Below, piece after piece: positions 12,359 to 23,300 of a stretch of 64,000 nucleotides of DNA. The stretch is taken from positions 748,364,056 through 748,428,055 of the forward strand of contig OY856413.1 in NCBI GenBank assembly GCA_963693085.1, in the 5' to 3' direction. Within the stretch, counting starts at the first letter, position 1; the number at the start of each line of letters is the position of its first letter. This DNA comes from Alisma plantago-aquatica. Lineage: Eukaryota > Streptophyta > Magnoliopsida > Alismatales > Alismataceae. A program made the position numbers and the translations under genes. The notes under the pieces were generated by a model that worked only from the letters and a program-made list of their open reading frames with translations, did no database searches and was not told where the DNA came from.

Positions 12359-12799
12359 TTGAAGTGCTTGCATCTACTCACAACCTGGAGCTGTATACTA
12401 TTTGTGATTAATCTTTTGGTTCATTTCTCTTTGAAGCATGACGATGCAACTCCATTTGAAGCCCAAGCCCGCCCGGCCACAGCTGCAGCAACCGCCACAG
12501 GCACAACAATGTATCATGATATGTTGCACTTTGATATGGCTCTTTGCTGCTATGAGAAGGTTGCATTGCATAGACCTATGTATATATTTGAACAACCACT
12601 ATCAGCAGCTGCAAACATAGTGAATAACTTCATAGGTACAATATTCCTTCTATCTCTGCTTGGAGGGTTCCTTTCAGATTCTTATCTCGGGTGCTTTTGG
12701 ACGATGTTGGCCGAAAAACAAGAGATTGAACAAAAGAAGAAAACAATAAGGATGTTAAAACTGGCTGCGAAAGACACAACTCTTTCGCAAAGATGTTAG
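12359..12799 (+). pseudogene. Chimeric ORF containing an NPF (NRT1/PTR) transporter fragment
   Basis: An open frame of 146 codons whose middle, about 12604-12706, encodes AAANIVNNF, then GTIFLLSLLGGFLSDSYLG and FWTM, the signature of transmembrane helices 2-3 of NPF/PTR proton-coupled nitrate or peptide transporters. The resemblance stops abruptly after FWTML. The next 30 residues are charged (EKQEIEQKKK) and fit no transporter. The upstream part reads PKPARPQLQQPPQAQQ in another frame, resembling the Gln/Pro-rich material near 10 kb. It is therefore a mosaic, not an expressed transporter: at least ten helices are absent. The NPF subfamily cannot be told from so short a piece. Confidence 0.65.
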
Positions 12800-12992
12800 T
12801 AGACCACTGAATCATTGATATATGTATATACTTTTCTTTGTACGCATTGTGTAATAGGGGCAAGGTATACATCCTCCCCATGTACATTCGACGCTTCATT
12901 ATAAATGAAAGTAAGATTGTTGGCATACTGAGCATCACTTGTTCTAAATACTACAATTTTGTTACTAAAAGAACTTGTGTACTAACAAATTA

Positions 12993-12995
<3 letters not shown>

Positions 12996-13058
<63 letters not shown>
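12996..13058. repeat. (TA)n microsatellite
   Basis: Almost pure TA dinucleotides with one G interruption near 13042. Confidence 0.95.
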
Positions 13059-13063
13059 GAATA

Positions 13064-13500
13064 TATAGTCGAACTAAGCATATATGTATGTGTACTAAGT
13101 GACACTACATATGTAGCTAGATGCATAATCAACTACATATATATATGTATATAGTAACTGATTCCTTTCCCTACACATTAAATACATATAAAATGTATTA
13201 ACTTCATGATTTTGCTACATACTGACTATATATGCAGTTGTAGTCATGCATTTAGCTATAATTATACTTATATTTAAATATGTAAGGACAATATCTAGCT
13301 ACTCTTCTGGATACATATGAATTTGTAGCGAATGAATTATCTAACTACATATTTGAAAAATATAGTTAAAGGCTTTAGATATACGAGCATATACTACAAT
13401 TTGTATGTGTAAAGAAATATGTAGTTAAAGCCTCTAGCTACAAAATATGGGGTTTTCGCTACAATTTTTTTTATAGTTAAAGACCATTTTTTTTGTAGTG
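13064..13500. mobile_element. Right terminus of a CACTA (En/Spm) transposon
   Basis: Read on the minus strand from 13500 this begins CACTACAAAAAAAATGG, the terminal form of plant CACTA elements. Behind it lie subterminal repeats: TAGTTAAAG at about 13362, 13421 and 13474, and several AGCTAC and ACTACATAT motifs in both directions. It abuts, without overlap, the interrupted integrase frame of Gypsy-1 at 13501, as expected if it inserted there. The 3-bp target copy on this side would be ATA (13501-13503). I found no matching left end in the window. A CACTACATATG at 13103 could be the left end of a small derivative, but its flank TGA does not match ATA. No transposase gene is visible. Confidence 0.65.
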
Positions 13501-15907
13501 ATAGACCATCAGTACATAGTTTGAAGAGGTACGGCTCATCCCAGTGATATTGCTTCACATCATGCATGAACTTCTTCATTGCATTCCCGATGCATTGAGG
13601 ATGGATAACCCCAGTAGCAAGGTAGTTCACAAAATCTGAGTACCAGGGTATAGCTTCTGAGACTTTCATTAGTTGATCATCTGGCAGAGAATCATTGATC
13701 AGAATCTTCTCAACATCCAGAGTGTGGATGCGACTTAGGTGGTCTGCTACAACATTCTATGTACCCTTTTTATCTCTTATCTCTAAATGAAATTATCATA
13801 ATAGGAGGATCCATCTAATTAACATGGGTTTTGCATCTTTATTTTCCAGAAGGTAACGAATGGCAGCATGGTCTATGCAGACAATGACCTTCAAACCAAT
13901 TAGGTAGGATATGAACTTGTCAAAGGCATACACGACTGCTAGAAGTTCTTTCTCGGTAGTTGCATAATTCCTTTGGGCTTCATCGAGAGTTTTTGATGCA
14001 TAATAGATCACATAGTGTTTCTTCTCTATATATTGCCCTAAAACAGCACCCACAACATAGTCACTAGCATCACACATAATTTCAAAAGGATGGTCCCAGT
14101 CGAGAGCTCTAATGATGGGGGTGGTTGTAAGAGCCTTCTTTAGTGTTTTGAATCTTTTGACACATTCTTCGTTGAAATTGAAATCAATATCCTTTAGTAA
14201 TAGATTCATCATTGGCTTCGTTATCTTGGAAAAGTCTTTTATGAATCTTCTGTAAAATCATGCATGACCTAAGAAAGCACGAACTTCTTTTACATTTGTT
14301 GGCATAGCTAGTTTAGAAATCACTTCAATCTTGGCTTTATCTACTTCAATTCCTCTATTGTTGACCCTATGGCCAAGGACAATGCCTTCCTTTACCATAA
14401 AGTGGCACTTTTCCCAATTCAACACAAGATGTGCTTCTTCACAACGTTTGAGGACTAAGGAGAGGTGCTTTAGACATGAATCGAATGAATCTCCGTATAT
14501 AGAAAAATCATCCATGAAAACCTCCATAATTTTTTCAGTAAGACCAGTGAATATGGCAGCCATGCAACGTTGGAAAGTTGCGGGTGCATTACAGAGACCA
14601 AACCGCATTCTTTTAAATGTGTATGTTCTTAATGGGCAGGTAAAGGTTGTTTTCTCTTGGTCATCTGGATGTATGGGTATTTGATAGAATCTAGAGTAAC
14701 CGTCAAGATAACAGAAGTATTCTTGGTGAGCCAACGTTTCTAGGACTTGATCAAGGAAAGGCATTGGAAAATGATCTTTTCGAGTTGCCTTGTTTAATTT
14801 TCTATAATCTATGCACATCCTCCACCCTGTCACAGTTCGAGTGGGGATGAGTTCATTGTTTTTATTCCATATAACAGTTGTTCCACCTTTCTTCGGGACT
14901 ACATTCACTGGACTCACCCATGGTGAATCTGAGATCAGATAGATTATTCCAGCTGTGAGCAGTTTAATGACCTCACGACGGACTACTTCCTTCATATTTG
15001 GATTCAATTTCCATTGATGCTCAATAGTAGGCTTGTGATCTTCCATCATAGGTATCTTATGCATGCACAACGCTTGACTGACCCCAATGAGGTCACTCAT
15101 TTTATAGCCGATGGCTTTCTTTCTTTCCCTTAATTCCTTCAGGAGTTTATTTTCTTGTTCAGCTGTTAGATCAAAATTTATAATAACTGGGCAAACTTTG
15201 AGATTGTCTAAAAACACGTACTTCAGTCCTTCGGGAAGGGGCTTCATTTCGGGAGCCTCTAGTTTTTCGCATGTTTCTTCCATAGTTTCCATAGCCTTGA
15301 GTTCTTCACTAGTGGCTTCAACATCTTCTTTAGAAGAATCGAGGGATTCGATGCAATCCTTTACTTGTTCGCCAATTGGTTCATCAATGGATGGGTTTGT
15401 TAGAGCAACTTCTAAAGGACCGTCTGATTCATGATGCTCTTGAGTCAGAAGTGACATTTGCTCAATGCAGTCAATCAGATAGACTTCTTCTTGCATACTT
15501 GGTCTTCTCATACTTTCAAAAACGTTAAATTCGAGAGTTTCTTTGCCTAATCTGAGCAGTAAGGTACCAGCTTCAACATCAATCAGGGATCTTGTAGTGG
15601 CGAGGAACGGACGACCAAAGATGAGAGGATATCTGGCATCTTCCTTTATGTCCATAATAACAAAGTCACATGGAACATATGTGTCCTTGCCTACCTTGAT
15701 TGGGACATCTTCGAGGATTCCTAACGCACGTTTTATCGAATTGTCTGCAAGTTGTATAGTCATGCCAGTAGGAAGAAATTCTACAAAACCTAGTCTTTTG
15801 CATTGGCTAAGTGGCAAAATAGAGATGCTTGCACTGAGATCTGCCAATCCTTTCTTGCATGATGATTCGCCAATGTGTCATGAAATTCCAAATGATCCCA
15901 TGTCTTT
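13501..15907 (-). pseudogene. pol: Gypsy-1 pol: protease, RT, RNase H, start of integrase
   Basis: In order: protease region (LADLSASISIL replaces the usual DLGAS core, then GRPFLATTRSLIDV), RT with WRMCIDYRKLNKATRKDHFP, FGLCNAPATFQRC and catalytic FMDD (about 14509-14521), then RNase H ([19 protein letters not shown], then [12 protein letters not shown]), and the integrase N-terminal region (DEPYLFKLCTDG), cut at 13501. Stops interrupt the frame near 15880, at 14258-14260 and at 13796-13801, but there is no frameshift. Residues after CTDG up to about 13394 in the same frame belong to the CACTA end. The protease Gly to Ser change in the core would probably inactivate it. Confidence 0.9.
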
Positions 15908-17995
15908 TTATTTCTTGGGCATCTTTCTCAATATGATATCAGATGTAGTTGTAGCCAGTTTTACTGTCTCGTACTCTTCAATTATATACTTCATTGTGAG
16001 AAGTGACTTTAGGTACTTAGTCCAGGCTGGTATCTCAGCCAGCGCATCCAAGAAGGGTATATGAACATGACGTTTCTTCATAGCCTCTTTAAACTTATTG
16101 AATCGAGTATCAAGCTTGGTTTGCCTTAGTCGAGCTGGGAAAGGTATACGAGGCTTATATACAAGAATATCAGGTTCTAGTGTTTCAGTTTCTTCATTGG
16201 TAGGTTCCTCAGGATTTCCCTTATCTGTCTTATCGACTTTTGATTGAGACTCTTGTGTTTTTGAGTCTTGGGCAATCACAGGCTCATCCTCGTCTATAAT
16301 AACCACAGGTGCCTTTACAGGGGGATCTGAATAGTCTTTTCCTAACCTAGTGGTGACTGCCTTCAACTATTTAGGATGCTTAGGATTGTTCTCGGGTTGG
16401 CTAGCAAAGACTCCAGTAGGTGGCTTTATGCTAGCTACGAGTTGAGCTAGTTGAGATTCAATAGCCTTTTGTTGGGCTTCTTGGTTGGCTATCATAGTTT
16501 GCTGAGCTTGCAACATCTTTTCAATGGTTGATAGCTTGTCATCAGAACAGACGGGTCCTGCTTGCTCTCCTTGCTGTTAATTAAGATTATGATACTGAGA
16601 GTTGTTTTGATAATTATTGTAGTTCCTATTCTGAAAGTTCCCCTTGAAATTTCCTTGATTCCCAAAATTCTGTTATTGATTATACTGGAATCCTAGTGGG
16701 CCTCTTGGTTGATTGTTTGAACCAAATTGGTGCGAGTTTACTGCTCCAGAGGGGTTTCCGTATTGAAAACTGGGATGATTCCTATTATGATTCGGATTGT
16801 AATAACTTTGACCAAGAATGGCGTTGATAGCATTAATATTTTCCATCTGACCATTATCTCCTTGGCCACATACATTGCTCAGAACAACATCATAGAGAAC
16901 ATTGCATGATAAAGTGGAATGATCGGTGCTCTTACATGCTTCACAGAATCGGGAAGCAGACTTGACCTGTTCCGGTTGCCGAGTGCATGAACGTCCTCTT
17001 CCAATAGCAGTAAGGGATGATTCAATATGGTCTTGCTTGGCAACTAAAAGTTTCAAGGTTTCAGCGATAGATTTGTACTCAGGAGTAGCTTCGGCCATAG
17101 CTACTTTGAAAACACCTTTACTTACAGATCTACCCCAATTGGCTTGATTTTCTGCTCCCAGGGTGATGACTCTCCATGTGTTGTCATAACTTTGACGCAT
17201 GAAGTTTCCTCCAGACGAGGAATCTAGGAATCTCTTAATATCATCATCCACACCCCTATAGAAAATCTTGATGAGTTGATTCTTGGGAATTCTGTGGTGT
17301 GGACACTTGCGTAGAAGCTCTTTGTATCTATCCCAAGCTTCAACAAGGGTTTCTCTAGGAACTTGAGTGAAATTTGTTATCCTCCCTCTAATTCCATAGG
17401 TAACAGATGGAGGGTAGAATTTTTCTAGAAACACATTTTGGAGTTGTTCCCAAGTGGTGATGGTTATTTCACTTTGCAGCGAATTGTACCAACTTATAGC
17501 TCTATCAGCAAGGGAATACTTGAAGAGTCGGAGTCGAATGGCATCATCTGTGACTCCATTTTGTTTTGTCATGGCACATAGATCAATAAATCTCAGAAGA
17601 TGTTCTTGGCTATCTTCTCCTTGCTTGCCATAGAAAGGGTTATTCTGAAGCAGGGTGATCCAATGCGCTCTTATCTCGAAATTAGGAGCGTTGATGGGAG
17701 GAGGTTGCACTGGATGATGAACATTTGCAACTTTCAGGATTGAGAACTCTCTAACATCCTTTTGTAGTTCAGCTTCTTGCGCTGCTGCTTGCGCTGTTAG
17801 GATTTCCTATTGAACAGTAGCCCTGGCTTCTTGCATGAGCCTCTCTCTTTGTGCATTAATGGCTTGAGCCACCCTTCCGTCTACCTCTTCTTCTTGAGCC
17901 ATCCTTGCTTGGTTTTCTTTTATTTGACGATGAAAGGTTCTGTCTATCTTGGGATCAAAGCTCGATGTTAGTCCAGGGCTATCCAAATGGTGCAT
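15908..17995 (-). pseudogene. gag: Gypsy-1 gag
   Basis: Capsid-type Gag. It starts with MHHLDSPG at 17995, about 155 bases after the primer site. The core at 17710-17000 has NNPFYGKQGEDSQEHLLRF, AISWYNSLQ, WEQLQNVFLEKFYP and EAWDRYKELLRKCPHH, characteristic of the plant Athila Gag. It continues with a Cys-rich segment (CEACKSTDHSTLSCN, a possible zinc knuckle), an Asn/Gln-rich stretch and an acidic linker ending in FLDALAEIPAWTKYL. In-frame stops sit at 17807, 16673, about 16577, about 16367 and 15908. At least three fit CAA to TAA or CAG to TAG. The whole is in phase with pol, so the element used one gag-pol frame. Confidence 0.85.
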
Positions 17996-18150
17996 GCACT
18001 ACGCCTTGGATTGTACCTGCGGATAGAAAGATTTCAAAAGTGAGAACCACAAAGTAGAGTCAGATCTTAAGTAGATGATCGATTGTGTCAAAAGAAAAAG
18101 CAACATCCTAATTAGTCTTAAAAGAACTAGTTTTGACTAACTGATTCCGT

Positions 18151-18170
18151 TGTCCCCGACAACGGTGCCA
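18151..18170 (-). other. Gypsy-1 primer binding site (tRNA-Asp type)
   Basis: Minus strand TGGCACCGTTGTCGGGGACA, close to the TGGCGCCGTTGCCGGGGA used by Athila elements, five bases inside the LTR. Confidence 0.85.
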
Positions 18171-19410
18171 GAATTTGACGTGGTATTTTTATCGCACTAA
18201 CAAACTCACTCAGGGTTGAAATCCACGAGATTTTACTAAAACCAAAGTGCAATAATACCACCCGCAATCGGACGAGTCTTATCACAATATAGTTAAGGAT
18301 CGAACCCAAAGGACAACATTTTTAAGAATCCTTGTCAGTCAAATCTAGCTCAAGTAAAACTAATATTTAGAATAATTGGTTGATTTGAGGTTAATTAAAC
18401 TAATTAAAAGAAAGTAAAAGCTAAATTAAAGTTGGATTTAGGTCAATGATATGGGATCGCTAGAATGGTACCGGGTTTCACCTCCAATACTCATGCAAAC
18501 ACATTCAATCACAAACAATGTAGGCAAGATATATCAATCCAAATAAAGCTGCTACTGAACCCCCCGTTAGGGCGTTAGGTTCACGAAAGCATCACCTTAG
18601 GCATCAGATGTCTCGTCACCAACCAGATCACTTACTCATGGCTCCAAAGAAATCCCATTCTATTTCTAGTTTGGGAGTCAACCGCATTATCAATAAGTAA
18701 GCAGGTGATAGATCTACAAACTAACATCGATGATACAAAATCCAACTAAGGTTGTGATCCTCCCTGAGGGATGTTTAGATCACAGAAGCATCACTGTAGG
18801 CTAGATGTCTCGTCCCCTAATGGATCATACACTTACGACCTCAAGGAATCTTATCAGAAGTTCTCATCAAAGAGTCGAACTTTGTAAACCGCCATTCCAT
18901 CCCACAAATAGAAGATTTCACAATATAGGAAAGAACAAGATGAAAGTAAGTAGATAATCAGCTACAAACGTACCAACTAACAAAGAAATGGAAAGTTATA
19001 TACATTGCCATGGAGATTTCAATAAAAGAACATGATTTGCATGGGCAGTGGGGATAATCCCCGCACCCCAGTGAAAAGGTACTACTCGCTCATGATGCGA
19101 GAAACAAGAAGAATGAGAAAGAAAGAGAAATCCACCATGAACTAGGTGCAGCAGGTAGTCGCAGCTCGGTGAAGAAGATACAACCTCCTACGTCGTGTCG
19201 GAGCAGATCTGGATGCGAACTAGAGATGCCAAGACAGACTGGACAGTCTCCCTCACTCTGTCTTCCTTCTCTCCTCAGCCTCCTTGGTTGCAACATAGGC
19301 AGTAGATGGAATGAAACTGGCGTGGACGGCACTGGATTCAGATCGGACCTGTGTACAGGCAGCCTGTCGGCATCCCAAAACTGATGCCCAAATAAGGACC
19401 TTTGGGGTCC

Positions 19411-19418
19411 TATTTATA
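19411..19418 (-). promoter_or_regulatory. TATA box in Gypsy-1 LTR
   Basis: Minus strand CCTATAAATAGGACC inside the LTR, correctly oriented to transcribe the element. Confidence 0.6.
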
Positions 19419-19429
19419 GGCACAGGATT

Positions 19430-20450
19430 GGCCCAAACGGTTTAGGAGATATTTTTGTTCAAACGGTGTGTAAACCGTTAATGGCCAAACGGTTTTGTCT
19501 TCCTTCAGTTTGGAAACCGAATGGGATCAAATGGTTTCACATACTGTTTTCCTATCAAACGGTTTTGAGCAAAGTTGGGAAAACAGTCTTGGACAGAGGC
19601 AAATGGTTTGTAAACAGTTTGATATCAAACAGTTTGGAAATCATTAACAAGCAAACGGTCATTGTGTCGGTCAATGCTCCAGCCAAACTCAAACGGTCTT
19701 GGCAATTGCTGATCAAACAATTTGAAACTCGAAAGGGGCCAAATGGTCTCGTGACACAAGGGCAAATGGTCTGGGATAGACCGTTTGCTTTTCTTCAATA
19801 GGTTCAAACAACAAACGAGCAACAGATAGTCTGCTGGGTCAATCAATTTAGTAGCCCTCCGATCTATCAAACGATCTTCGACCTTCATCTACAGGTGCAA
19901 CGGCCTCGGGGAAACCACATTTGGCATGCGAACCACCTCCATTCGTTCTTTCTTTGGGGCTGAAAATGAGTGTTGGTTGGAGGTTGAAGATGACACGCCA
20001 CGACCGTGGTGAGGCACCACGGTCATGGTAATGTTGTTGTCCCACGATCGTGCCACCTTGCACGGGCATGGTGGGTGAGTAATTGCGCTCTAATGGCGTT
20101 CTTCCACAGCCGTGGTGTGACACCACAGTCATGGTGAGGCTACTGCCCCACGGCCATGCCACATTGCACGGGCATGGTGGGTGAGAGCATGGGTACTGTT
20201 TGGCGATGTGCCACGATCGTGGCGAGGAGAACACGGTCATGGCGATTGTTTTGCTTTATGATCTTGATCTATTGTTGCATGAGCTTGAGTTAGACCCCAA
20301 ACGGTTTCTTCTAGTCTATCAGTTTTGAGACTGAATGGGCTCAAGCAGTCTTGAGACCGAATGGGCTCAAATGGTCTTGAGACTGAATGGGCTCAAATGG
20401 TCTTCAGACCGAATGGGCTCAAACCGAATGGATGGATTCACTTGGTTAGA
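19430..20450. repeat. Two palindromic motif clusters in Gypsy-1 LTR
   Basis: At 19435-19800 and 20290-20440 the phrase CAAACGGTTT or CAAATGGTCT recurs at least 15 times in both orientations. Between them, 19995-20240, lies a GC-rich series of CCACGACCGTGG, CCACGATCGTGG and CACCACGGTCATGG dyads in an otherwise AT-rich LTR. The ORF that crosses this stretch on the minus strand is a by-product of the repeats. Confidence 0.8.
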
Positions 20451-20520
20451 TCGATTGGATAGAACCAAGGGTGAGTGAGGATGGGCCCCAGTTGATTATT
20501 CAACTTTATCAATACCTGCA

Positions 20521-20693
20521 TTAAATCACCATAAATTTGGTTAAGACCTTGATAATCGAATGAATTAAGTAGTTTTGCACATTACGATTCATATTGATAT
20601 TTAATGAGTGAAATAGTATATATAGAATTGAATTTGTCCCAAAGTGATAAATGAATTCCATGATGAATATGCATTCATCACCTCCAAAGAATA
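20521..20693. other. Unassigned junction DNA
   Basis: Between the tentative Gypsy-1 LTR end and the point where similarity to the Gypsy-3 LTR begins. Nothing recognisable. The similarity might start a few bases earlier, near 20676. Confidence 0.35.
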
Positions 20694-20787
20694 AGATGGA
20701 ACCATTGTAAAGAGAGAATGAGAGGGAAAGCAGATAACCAAGGTCCATGGCCAAGAAGAAGAAAGAAAGAAGAACTAAGGGTCATAG
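20694..20787 (-). repeat. Gypsy-3 3' LTR, outer fragment
   Basis: From AGATGGAACCAT to GGGTCATAG it matches 52690-52780 with few differences, then breaks at the start of the giant-LTR element. The alignment does not extend left of about 20676, so the LTR was truncated there. Confidence 0.85.
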
Positions 20788-22189
20788 TGTAACATCCCCG
20801 ACCTGGGTTATGCTTAAACCTAGATGTTTTGCTTAATGAAGTTGATTATATGCTCTCTCTTATTTCTCAAAAAGTAATTGAGGCTTAAGAGGAACTTATA
20901 TTTTATTTTCAGTCCCTTTTGAATAATGTTGAAATAATGTTTTACTTGTTTTGGACTAAAGTGCAAATTACTCAAGTTGAGGTGTTAAATTGCAAATTGT
21001 GCATGATAAGATGTTCCTCATGTGTTTAAGCATCATGAGAATGAAGATGATGCAGAGGTATGGCTTGTGGAAGCCTAAGTACCAAGAAAGAGCCGATAAA
21101 GAAATATTTGTGCATTAAAACCTAGTTTTGGTGTAATGTGCAATTTACCCAAAACCTAGGGTTCAATATGAAAATTACCACTTCAAGAGGGTACCTCATG
21201 TTTCTTGGCATCATGTAGAGAAAATATATTGAGAGGGCTTCCTCATTTGAATTATTTTCGAGGAGAGAGAATCTTGATATTAAAATAATCAAGATTTAAG
21301 CATAAATGGAACTTTAATTCAATTTAATGCAAAAAGAAAATTATTAATTGAAGAGCCCTTCAACCAAAAGTTGAGGGGTTAATTTTCAAAGGGTTGGAAG
21401 AGCTTGTGCCTTGAAAAGGCACGAAGATATCCAAAGGAAGTGGATAACTCACTTACATTATTATAAGAAAAAGTGATATCCACTAAAAATTGGATATTAG
21501 TATAATATGATTAAGGTGTTTAATTTTATTTTCCTTTAATTCTTGGATAATGAATAATTTTTGCAAGGAAAATAATATGGCTTCGTTTCCAAGGAGTTGA
21601 GGGCGATATGTGGCAATAATTTTGGAAATTAAAGGAATTAATTCTATTTTCTCTCTCTCCTTGAATTTCTGTATACATATCCCATTTTCCACCCACATAA
21701 GGACTCGTTTTCAGATTTCCTTTCTTCCTTTCCTTGGACGAGCTCAAGGGGACTAAGGAGCAACAGGAGGACGAACTCCCACCTGTAGGTACGCTCCTTG
21801 ATCACTTTCAACCATGATTTCATGGTGGAAATCGAAAGTAAATGATGGATTTCTTCTTTTCTTCCATCAATCTTTCTTTCTAGCCAGTCCTTTTCACTCA
21901 AAATCTTGAGGAACGAACCTTGTGGGTTGAGAAATATTCTTCCACCATTGTTTATGTGAATCTTGGAGGTTTGGAGCTCAATTGGAGGTGGGTTTTATAA
22001 CTTGAACCCTTATTATTGTTATTGCATTCAATTCCTTATCAATCGATAATCTATTCTTCATTCTCAAAATTTTATTTGGTTGATTGATGCAATCACCATG
22101 AAAATCACAAAAAGTTTCGTGGGCTTGGATCTTGATGATGATGACATCATCCTAAGCACACACCTCAAAAATATCATAGGCAAACAGTT

Positions 22190-23300
22190 TCAATTGTTGG
22201 ACCAAACGGTTTCAATGAGTTGGTTCAAATGGTTTCACCAAACCGTTTGGAGACCAAACGGTTTGCAAACCGTTTGGAGGTTTGAACCCCAAACCGTTTG
22301 GAAGGGTTGACCATTTGGATGGGTTGACCTTTTGAAGTCAGAACCCTAGTACATGTTGGATGATGATCCAATGGATCTAGTTGATTGATTCAATATAAAA
22401 ACAATCCTCCAAGTGGAAACCCTAATCGGCTAAGTGCTGAAATTGCAATTGTTTAATTTAATGTTTTGGGTTGACTAACCCAAACGGTCTCAAGACCATT
22501 TGGAGGTCACCCAAACAGTCTCAATACTGTTTGGAAGTCAACCAAGACCATTTGGAAGTTTATGATGAAGTATGATTGGATGGTTGAAGATCCAATGATA
22601 TTACATTGAAATACAATCAATAGCTCAGTTGATGATTGATTCAATGATGCAAACCCTAATTGAATTCCATAGATTTTAATGATGGATTGGGAAAACGGTC
22701 TCAAGACCGTTTGTAGGTCATCCAAATGACCTCAAGATCGTTTGAGGTCAGGTCATGACATAGCTAAGTGGTGATTCAATGATTTCAATCAAATTAGTTT
22801 CACAATGTCAACCATTGATGGTTCCTCAATTTAAAAACCCTAATTCATGGTGTCCTGATTAAAAACCCTAGTTCTATTGGGTTCAAAACCCTAATTGAAT
22901 GTTTAATTCAAGGGTGATTTAATGGTTCAATTCAAGAGTAAATCAGTGGCTCAATTGATAGATGGTTCAATGATTGAAACCCTAAATTGACTAAGTGATA
23001 GAAGACCCTTTTGGTCCATTCGGTTTTGAGAAGGTTTGGACCAAACGGTCTTAAGACCGTTTGAGTCCAATCGGTCTCAAGACCGTTTGGGGCCAAACAG
23101 TATCAAACTATTTGGAGACCCAAGCTCATTCGATTTCAACATATTCCTTGCTCAAACAGTTTCAAAGGCAATGTGCCCAAACGGTTTCAAACCATTTGAA
23201 CTCAATTGGTCAAGACCGTTTGAGGTCTAAGTGACCAAGACCATTTGGGGTCTCGTGACCAAGACTTTTTGGAGGTTCAAATTGGTTAAACCATTTGGAC
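22190..23300. repeat. AAACGGT dyads in giant LTR
   Basis: More than 20 copies of CAAACGGTTT or AAACGGTCT and their complements, often as dyads of the form AAACGGTCT-CA-AGACCGTTT with 9-bp arms and a 2-base spacer (for example near 22690 and 23075). The second LTR repeats the cluster at 30780-31860 with independent substitutions. Confidence 0.9.

Larger units (their letters stand above)
13501..20520 (-). mobile_element. Gypsy-1: Athila-like Ty3/gypsy retrotransposon, 5' part
   Basis: Minus-strand element with LTR (18176-20520), tRNA-Asp-type primer site, gag and pol up to the start of integrase, where the CACTA end cuts it. Athila affinity comes from the primer site, the Gag sequence, a protease region ending in GRPFLATTRSLIDV and RT with TRTVTGWRMCIDYRKL and FMDD. 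The rest of integrase and the 3' LTR must lie left of the inserted DNA, outside the window. Gag and pol form a single frame from 17995 to 13501 (all pieces are in phase), closed only by about nine nonsense codons. Confidence 0.88.
18176..20520 (-). repeat. Gypsy-1 5' LTR (outer end tentative)
   Basis: The inner end is set by the primer site: plus strand starts TGACGTGGTATTTTT. The outer end at ...TATCAATACCTGCA (20520) is the best TG/CA candidate but has no second LTR or target duplication in the window to confirm it. The LTR holds a TATA box, two diverged direct copies of an ATGTCTCGTC block (about 18590-18660 and 18780-18850), and two kinds of palindromic motif (19430-20450). Confidence 0.6.

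Noticed and set aside
12359..12799. Functional small NPF transporter gene
   Set aside because: Only about 35 residues fit the family, both sides are foreign, and a proton-coupled transporter of this family needs about twelve helices.
13102..13500. Small stand-alone CACTA derivative of about 400 bp
   Set aside because: CACTACATATG at 13103 could be a left end, but its flank TGA does not match the right flank ATA, so I kept the larger-element reading as more likely but not proven.
19848..20240. 130-codon minus-strand ORF
   Set aside because: It is created by the CCACG dyad series in the Gypsy-1 LTR. The peptide is low-complexity His/Pro/Ser and has no motif.
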